NCBI GenBank assembly: GCA_030043855.1
Contig: JASHWW010000194.1
Span: 1-24,147, forward strand
DNA: 24,147 bases
Direction of reading: 5' to 3'
From: Thermoplasmata archaeon
GTDB lineage: Archaea; Thermoplasmatota; Thermoplasmata; Lutacidiplasmatales; UBA184
Shown: positions 19,721 to 24,147 of the stretch, piece after piece
How positions within the stretch are numbered: the stretch's first letter is position 1
Layout of the letters: each line of letters begins with the position of its first letter
Notes under the pieces: model-generated
Database searches by the model: none
Seen by the model: the letters and a program-made list of their open reading frames with translations, nothing else
Told to the model about the DNA's origin: nothing
Made by a program: the position numbers and the translations under genes

Positions 19721-20761
19721 GTGGACCGCCGACTTCCGTTCGTCGCCATCGCGGCCTTCTGCGTCGCGCTCGTCCTCCTGGTCGCGGTCGAGGAAGGGCT
19801 GCCGGGGCACCCGCTGACCAACCCGTTCGTGCCGCACGGTCACTCCGGCGGTACCCCACCGGGCCTCGCCTGGTCGCTGCTCCCCGAATCGAACGCCCCA
19901 CCGACCGCCTCCGGAATGATCGCCTACGTTCCGTCGGTCCAGGAGCTGGTCCTGCTGACGTCCGCGGGCGGATGTTCCGGCTCCGACACGTGGATCTTCG
20001 ACCGAGGGCTGTGGGAGAACATTACCCCCTTGATCGGGCCGGGGCCGTCTCCGGCGCGATCGGACGGGGGTCTCGTCTACGACCCCGCGATCGGAGGCCT
20101 CGTTCTGTTCGGCGGCGACTCTCCGTGCGGGGTGTACAACGATACCTGGACCTTCGTCAACGACACCTGGACCCGGATCGTGACTCCGACGGCCCCTCCT
20201 CCGCTCGACGGGTTCGCGATGACGTACGACGCGGGCGACGGATACCTCCTGCTGACGGGGGGGTGTTGCGTGGATGGCCAAGACTCGAACGAGACCTGGT
20301 CGTTCGCCGATGGCACGTGGACCGATCTTCCCCAGGATGGATCCCCGGTGGTCGACCTCTATAGTGCCATGGCGTACGATCCGAACCTGGACGAGGTGGT
20401 GTTCCTCGGCGGTTACGCGTCGGGCTTCGTGTCGCAGGCCACGTGGACCTTTCACAACGGAAGTTGGCTGCGCCACTACCCGGTGTCGTCGCCGTCCAAC
20501 CGGGCGGGGATGGGTCTCTCGTACGACAGCGCCCTCGGCAAAGTGGTGCTGCTCGGCGGCTACACAAAGGTGACGACCGGTGTCTGGCAGAACCTGACGG
20601 ATACCTGGTCGTACGGCGGTACGGGCTGGAGCAATCTTACCGCGAGCGTAACCGACTCTCCGCCGTTCGTCAGCGGGCCGACCCTGATGACCTACGACGG
20701 AGCCTTGAACGAGGTGGTCCTGTTCCTCGGGCCCTCCGGCACTTGGGTGCTCGGGCCGTAA
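19721..20761 (+). CDS. Secreted six-repeat kelch-type beta-propeller protein
   Basis: A 346-residue protein with an N-terminal signal/anchor helix (residues 6-23, FVAIAAFCVALVLLVAV). Six kelch-like repeats follow, starting near 63, 112, 163, 213, 262 and 318. Each has a Tyr-Asp or Tyr-x-Pro turn, a hydrophobic strand ending in LFGG or LLGG, then a DTWTF-type strand and NGTW/NDTW. Six repeats suggest a closed six-bladed propeller, a ligand- or glycan-binding platform. Four Cys remain after the signal (85, 136, 182, 183), so disulfides are possible. There is no C-terminal anchor. Several N-X-T/S sequons fit glycosylation outside the cell. The gene converges on the glycine-rich protein gene. No enzymatic motif is visible. 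Confidence 0.82.
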   Translation: MDRRLPFVAIAAFCVALVLLVAVEEGLPGHPLTNPFVPHGHSGGTPPGLAWSLLPESNAPPTASGMIAYVPSVQELVLLTSAGGCSGSDTWIFDRGLWENITPLIGPGPSPARSDGGLVYDPAIGGLVLFGGDSPCGVYNDTWTFVNDTWTRIVTPTAPPPLDGFAMTYDAGDGYLLLTGGCCVDGQDSNETWSFADGTWTDLPQDGSPVVDLYSAMAYDPNLDEVVFLGGYASGFVSQATWTFHNGSWLRHYPVSSPSNRAGMGLSYDSALGKVVLLGGYTKVTTGVWQNLTDTWSYGGTGWSNLTASVTDSPPFVSGPTLMTYDGALNEVVLFLGPSGTWVLGP

Positions 20762-20864
20762 CGCGGGTTGTGCGGTCGAGCCTTCCCGGAGGTTCGCGCG
20801 TCCCTCCGAAGCGGGTCGCTCGCGCGTTCGTCGGTCCGCGTCCGCGATCGGGCCGACGATCGCG
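20762..20864. other. Convergent intergenic gap with no recognised element
   Basis: These 103 bases lie between the 3' ends of the kelch gene and the glycine-rich protein gene. I see no RNA gene and no T-rich terminator on either strand, only G+C-rich sequence with short CGCG-containing words. Confidence 0.4.
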
Positions 20865-23774
20865 TCACGGCTGATTCTGACCCGAGGATTTCCCCGTCGC
20901 TCCGCTGGACCCGTTGGCTCCGATCGCGCCGCTCTCCCCGGAAACTCCCGACATGCCCGGGATCCCGTTCGGGGCGGGATGCCGGTCCGCACCGTTGAGC
21001 CCGCCCGGGCCCGCGTTTCCGCCGGCGCCTCCCAGCCCCGACGACCCCCCGACCCCCGGGCACGCGATCCCGACATAGCAGTCATCGATCCCGCCGTCTC
21101 CTCCGATCACGCTGTTGGCGGCGAACGTCACACCGGTTTCCGAGAGTGGGACGCTGGTGTTGTAGATCGCTCCGCCCGAAGCGGCCCCGCCCGGGCCGCC
21201 GTTTCCCGACCCTCCCCCCATGCCGCCGGACCCGCCGCGCCCCCCGACGCCCCCGTTGCCCCCCGTGCCCCCGCCCCCGGGAGTCACTCCGGAACCTCCG
21301 GTTCCACCGGAACCGCCGCTGCCGCCCGGGCCTCCCGTCCCGCCGTCTCCGCCAGGGCCTCCGGGGCCCCCCGACGCGCCCGCGCCCCCGATCGCCGCGC
21401 AGTAGACGACGGACAGGGAAGCGAACGTGACCGGTCCGTAGGCGTACAGGCCACCGCCCTCGGCGAGTCCTCCGGCGCCACCGTCTCCTCCGAGGCCGCC
21501 GAACGAGCCGAGCGTGCCGTTCCCCCCGTTGCCGGCGTTCTCTCCCCCTCCCCCATGACCACCGGCCCCGGCGTAGACTCCGAGGCCGCCGTCGCCGCCG
21601 TTCCCCCCGTTCCCGCCGCTGCCCCCGTTGCCCCCTTCGCCACCGCCGGTCCCGTACCCGCCGAGGCCACCGGTCCCTCCTTCCGCCGCGTCGTGCGAGA
21701 AGAGGTCGGCGTACCAGATGACCCCGGTCTGGACCGTACCTTCGAAGGAGTAGCCGCCTCCTCCGAGACCCGGGCCGCCCGCACCTCCTTTGCCACCGAA
21801 TCCACCGCCACCCCCGACCCCGCCGTCCGTAGCGTTTCCGCCGTCACTCCCGCGGCCGCCCGTGCCCCCCACCGCGGCGGCCCCGGTGCTCGCGGCGGAT
21901 CCTCCGTTTCCTCCGTCGCCACCGGACGCTCCCGACCCGCCGGCAGCGCCGGATGCGGCTTCACCGCCCGCTCCTCCTTGACCTCCCGGACCGCCCGCGG
22001 CGGTGCAGTATTCGATCGTGGAATTCGAGGTGTTGAACGGTCCCCCTCCGCCTGCGCCGAGACAACCCCCGGAGGCTTGGCCACCCGCCCCGCCGGCCCC
22101 GCCGTATTCCGTGAGGCCGCCGTCGCCCGCCCGGCCGGCCCCGAGTCCGGCCGTGCCGCGGGCCCCGTCTCCCCCGGCGAAGGCGGAGGACGTGGCGCCC
22201 GGAATCACCGCTCCGTTGCCGCCGGACCCCGAGGAGGCGGGGGGAGATGCGGAACCGCCGGCGCCGCCGGATCCCCCGCCACCGCCCGGGCCTCCCAGAC
22301 CGCCCGAGCCTCCGGTCGCGCCACCCGATTCAAACAGGTCGAAGGAGGCGTGGACAGTTCCTTCGTTGAAGAGACATCCCCCGCCGGCGAATCCGCCGGT
22401 ACCACCGAGGCCCCCGAGGCCCCCGGCGTTCCCGAGGATCGCGGACAGTCCGCGGACTCCAGCACCCGCGGCGCCGCCGGTCCCGCCGACCCCTCCGGTC
22501 GAACTCGGTGTACCTCCGGTACCTCCCGGCCCGGACGGATCCGTTCCGATGGAGAGGCCCGCGGGTCCCCCGGAACCACCGGCGCCTCCGTCACCGCCGC
22601 CGCCCCCGGTGGCGGAGCACGCCTGGAAGGTGGAGTCGTTCGTGTAGAGCGTGCCGACGTTGAAAATGGCGCCTCCCTCCGCGACTCCGCCGCCGCCGCC
22701 AGCGCCGCCCGCCGCCCCTTCGCCGGCCAATCCGCCAGCACCGTTCTTGCCGGCTGCGCCGCCAACCCCGGCCGTGCCGGACGACGGAGTGCCTCCGGAA
22801 CCGCCTTGGCCCCCATAGTACCCGTCGCCGCCGGAGCCCCCACTTCCTCCGGCACCGCCTTGCCCCCCGGCTCCCCCTCGGGCGATGTCGGCGACGAAGT
22901 CGTCGTCCGATAGAACGAGGGTACCGGCGTTGTAGATCGCACCGCCGGCGCCGGTTCCGCCCAGCGCACCCCTCCCGCCGACTTGCCCGAAGCCACCACG
23001 ACCGCCGCCGCCACCCGCTCCCCCGGCTCCACCGAGGCCCGCGGACGGGTTCGCCGCCGGGGCTCCATCGCCTCCGATACCACCGGAACCACCGGCCCCT
23101 CCGGTGCCGCCTGCCCCACCGTCGCCTCCCTCACCGCCGGACGCGCTGTTCGATTCGAAGGTACTGTTGTTGACACTCACAAATCCGGAGGCGATCATAA
23201 TCGCGCCGCCCAGACCGCTTCCCCCGGGCGTGCCGGCGTGACCGATGGTACCGGCCCCGCCCGTCGATCCCCCGGTCCCGGCGGTCCCGGCCTGCCCGGG
23301 GGACGTCCCACCCGCCCCGGCGGATCCGTCCGCCCCGACGGAACCGTCGGTCCCCGCGGAGCCGGCGGCGCCCGCTCCGCCCACCACTTCCCCCTCCTCG
23401 AGCGTAACATTCTCGAGACGGAGAGTTCCGCCGTTCACGGTGAACAATCCGGTCATCGCGTTTCCATCGAACACGACGGAGTTGCTTCCGCCGGAGATGT
23501 TGACCGTCAAGGTGGACGGAATCAGAATCGGCGATCCGAACACAATGTTGGGGCAGTCGGCTCCATAGACGATCGAACCGCCGAGCGCGACCAGACTGCT
23601 GAGCGCCGATTCCGTGCACGTCGTGAGATTCGGAGGGACCGCCATACGGGCGTGAGACGACCCGATCTCTCCGCCCCGATTTCCTGTCCAGTTGACTTCC
23701 GATAATCCAACACACACCAGGAGACCCGATACGACGACGACCAGCAGTCCCTTGCGCAGCTCTCGTAGTGACAT
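20865..23774 (-). CDS. Secreted glycine-rich repeat protein: beta-helix-like rungs alternating with Gly-Gly-X blocks
   Basis: A 969-residue protein starting at ATG 23774. A basic N-terminus and hydrophobic segment (RELRKGLLVVVVSGLLVCVG) form an export signal. Residues 45-130 resemble the start of a right-handed beta-helix, as in polymorphic outer-membrane-like proteins (SIVYGADCPNIVF, SNSVVFDGNAM, GTLRLENVTLEEG). Eight repeats then begin at 189, 277, 367, 465, 569, 672, 773 and 867. Each has about 25 residues of the type GGAIYNxGTLxxxxxxFxxxxAxGG and a 60-80-residue block of GG-X triplets like those of PE-PGRS proteins. The end is collagen-like. No membrane anchor or enzyme motif is seen, so a structural surface or matrix role is inferred. 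The open frame extends to 23963, but that part crosses the TATA box. Six Cys occur in the repeats and tail, often near a rung end. Confidence 0.85.
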   Translation of the reverse strand: MSLRELRKGLLVVVVSGLLVCVGLSEVNWTGNRGGEIGSSHARMAVPPNLTTCTESALSSLVALGGSIVYGADCPNIVFGSPILIPSTLTVNISGGSNSVVFDGNAMTGLFTVNGGTLRLENVTLEEGEVVGGAGAAGSAGTDGSVGADGSAGAGGTSPGQAGTAGTGGSTGGAGTIGHAGTPGGSGLGGAIMIASGFVSVNNSTFESNSASGGEGGDGGAGGTGGAGGSGGIGGDGAPAANPSAGLGGAGGAGGGGGRGGFGQVGGRGALGGTGAGGAIYNAGTLVLSDDDFVADIARGGAGGQGGAGGSGGSGGDGYYGGQGGSGGTPSSGTAGVGGAAGKNGAGGLAGEGAAGGAGGGGGVAEGGAIFNVGTLYTNDSTFQACSATGGGGGDGGAGGSGGPAGLSIGTDPSGPGGTGGTPSSTGGVGGTGGAAGAGVRGLSAILGNAGGLGGLGGTGGFAGGGCLFNEGTVHASFDLFESGGATGGSGGLGGPGGGGGSGGAGGSASPPASSGSGGNGAVIPGATSSAFAGGDGARGTAGLGAGRAGDGGLTEYGGAGGAGGQASGGCLGAGGGGPFNTSNSTIEYCTAAGGPGGQGGAGGEAASGAAGGSGASGGDGGNGGSAASTGAAAVGGTGGRGSDGGNATDGGVGGGGGFGGKGGAGGPGLGGGGYSFEGTVQTGVIWYADLFSHDAAEGGTGGLGGYGTGGGEGGNGGSGGNGGNGGDGGLGVYAGAGGHGGGGENAGNGGNGTLGSFGGLGGDGGAGGLAEGGGLYAYGPVTFASLSVVYCAAIGGAGASGGPGGPGGDGGTGGPGGSGGSGGTGGSGVTPGGGGTGGNGGVGGRGGSGGMGGGSGNGGPGGAASGGAIYNTSVPLSETGVTFAANSVIGGDGGIDDCYVGIACPGVGGSSGLGGAGGNAGPGGLNGADRHPAPNGIPGMSGVSGESGAIGANGSSGATGKSSGQNQP
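20886..20966 (-). repeat. Collagen-like G-X-Y tail of the glycine-rich protein
   Basis: Residues 937-963 are nine uninterrupted Gly-X-Y triplets (beginning GIPGMSGVSGES), after which the protein ends within six residues. Unlike the preceding GG-X blocks, X and Y here are varied, non-glycine and include polar residues, so this is a different repeat type. With one Pro in Y position it is short for a stable triple helix on its own, but it could promote trimerisation. Confidence 0.65.
21099..23210 (-). repeat. Eight ~88-104-residue rung-plus-glycine repeats
   Basis: In the glycine-rich protein, rungs start at residues 189, 277, 367, 465, 569, 672, 773 and 867, spaced 88, 90, 98, 104, 103, 101 and 94 residues apart. 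The GGA/GGC/GGG-[IL]-[YF]-N-x-G-T core and the final A-x-GG are shared. The glycine blocks vary in length and in the third residue. On the plus strand the region appears as runs of CCG/CCC words. Confidence 0.8.
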
Positions 23775-23817
23775 TGTACGCCCCCGACTCCGCGTAGCCA
23801 GGGCGAACCGAATTTTG

Positions 23818-23829
23818 GGTATTTTAATG
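23818..23829 (-). promoter_or_regulatory. TATA-like box for the glycine-rich protein gene
   Basis: The minus strand reads CCATTAAAATAC, the most A/T-rich patch around, about 50 bases before the ATG at 23774. A start site near 23799 would give a leader of about 25 bases with a GGGGG run but no clear Shine-Dalgarno. Its location inside the longer open frame argues against the upstream start at 23963. Confidence 0.55.
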
Positions 23830-23946
23830 GCAAAGTTATACGTAGACGATAGGGTCGACCCCCTCGCCGCGACTGGGAATCTCCCCGTCGACACGCCCCG
23901 CCGACTTACTGGTCCCCGAGAACGCGGACGTGCGGTCGCCGAGACC

Positions 23947-23962
23947 TGCAACAGCAGTTGCA
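23947..23962. promoter_or_regulatory. Perfect inverted repeat in the divergent gap, possible operator
   Basis: TGCAAC and GTTGCA flank a four-base AGCA spacer, giving a 16-base dyad between two divergent genes, about 90 bases from the downstream ATG. It could bind a dimeric regulator or be chance. The rest of 23775-24052 holds the two promoters and no gene I can support. Confidence 0.3.
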
Positions 23963-24010
23963 ACCCGGTCGAATGGTGGGCGTTCCGCCGGCCCGACGGT
24001 TCCGATGTTC

Positions 24011-24047
24011 CCTACTTATTCCCAACCGATTCTGGGGGATAACGGAG
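24011..24047 (+). promoter_or_regulatory. TATA-like box and GGAG site before the last gene
   Basis: CTACTTATTCC (24012-24022) is a TATA-like patch about 36 bases before the ATG at 24053, predicting a short leader. GGAG at 24044-24047 is five bases before the ATG and would lie just inside that leader. Confidence 0.4.
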
Positions 24048-24052
24048 CGACG

Positions 24053-24147
24053 ATGCGAAAGATCCAGATGTTCATGTTCATGACGATCGACGGACAGGCC
24101 CAGTTCCCGGTGTACGCGGAGCCTCCGTACACCGACGCCGCCGACGA
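24053..24147 (+). CDS. Probable RibD/dihydrofolate reductase-family protein, N-terminal fragment
   Basis: The frame begins ATG at 24053 and is still open at the window end, giving 31 residues: MRKIQMFMFMTIDGQAQFPV, then a Tyr/Pro-rich segment. The opening (a short basic strand, hydrophobic strand, then T-I-D-G) matches the first strand of RibD C-terminal/DHFR-like reductases, whose hallmark is S/T-x-D-G. The rest of the protein, with the NADPH-binding motifs, is outside the window. The identification therefore rests on about fifteen residues. Confidence 0.5.
   Translation, partial: MRKIQMFMFMTIDGQAQFPVYAEPPYTDAAD

Noticed and set aside
20979..22913. Long plus-strand open frames rich in Pro, Ala and Arg across the glycine-rich gene
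   Set aside because: They are the complement of GGX codons (CCG/CCC words). They lack a signal, ordered domains or a promoter, whereas the minus-strand reading has an export signal, eight ordered rungs and a TATA-like box.
21100..23400. CRISPR-like or satellite repeat array
   Set aside because: The repetitive look comes from glycine codons. There are no identical direct repeats with unique spacers of constant length, and the frame stays open throughout.
1..24147. Mobile elements, tRNA or rRNA genes, toxin-antitoxin or defence genes
   Set aside because: Gaps are short and none holds a cloverleaf or conserved rRNA word that I could recognise; no transposase, integrase, nuclease or defence-type motif was seen in the supported genes.

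Overview
The window is a G+C-rich piece (roughly two thirds G+C by eye) of what is most likely an archaeal genome, plausibly a mesophilic or soil/sediment Thermoplasmatota-type lineage. The evidence is indirect. Several genes have A/T-rich TATA-like boxes about 25 bases before a start codon with no Shine-Dalgarno site. The solute-binding protein is held by an N-terminal membrane helix rather than a lipobox. Surface proteins carry dense N-glycosylation sequons and a Ser/Thr-rich C-terminal membrane anchor. Secreted kelch and glycine-rich proteins are also present. No rRNA, tRNA, CRISPR array, transposase or phage gene was seen, and no marker gene fixes the phylum.

Layout. (1) 1-1759, plus strand: the 3' end of a CaiB/BaiF-type CoA-transferase followed directly by an acyl-CoA dehydrogenase. 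(2) 1778-9092, minus strand: an N-terminally anchored sugar-binding protein and, upstream of it, a 1,940-residue surface GH57 amylopullulanase. (3) 9093-9250: a shared divergent promoter region. (4) 9251-16876, plus strand: a tight operon of two MalF/MalG-type permeases, a MalK-type ATPase, a GH31 alpha-glucosidase/alpha-xylosidase, a TreZ-like GH13 enzyme and methionine sulfoxide reductase B. (5) 16883-18825, minus strand: a sulfite-oxidase-like molybdopterin protein and a GNAT plus zinc-ribbon gene pair. (6) 18950-20761, plus strand: a PH-domain membrane protein and a secreted six-repeat kelch protein. (7) 20865-23774, minus strand: a 969-residue secreted glycine-rich protein made of eight spaced beta-helix-like rungs. 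(8) 24053-end: the start of a probable RibD/DHFR-family reductase.

Regions 2-4 read as one alpha-glucan utilisation locus. The surface GH57 enzyme cuts starch, glycogen or pullulan. The anchored binding protein passes oligosaccharides to the ABC importer. GH31 and the TreZ-like enzyme then act in the cytoplasm on the imported chains. The TreZ-like enzyme departs from the family in two loops and has no TreY partner here, so its substrate is uncertain.

The best candidate for something undescribed is the glycine-rich protein at 20865-23774. Its eight units of about 88-104 residues each pair one 25-residue beta-helix-like rung with a long Gly-Gly-X block, and it ends in collagen-like G-X-Y triplets. 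It may be a surface or matrix fibre, possibly related to the neighbouring secreted kelch protein.
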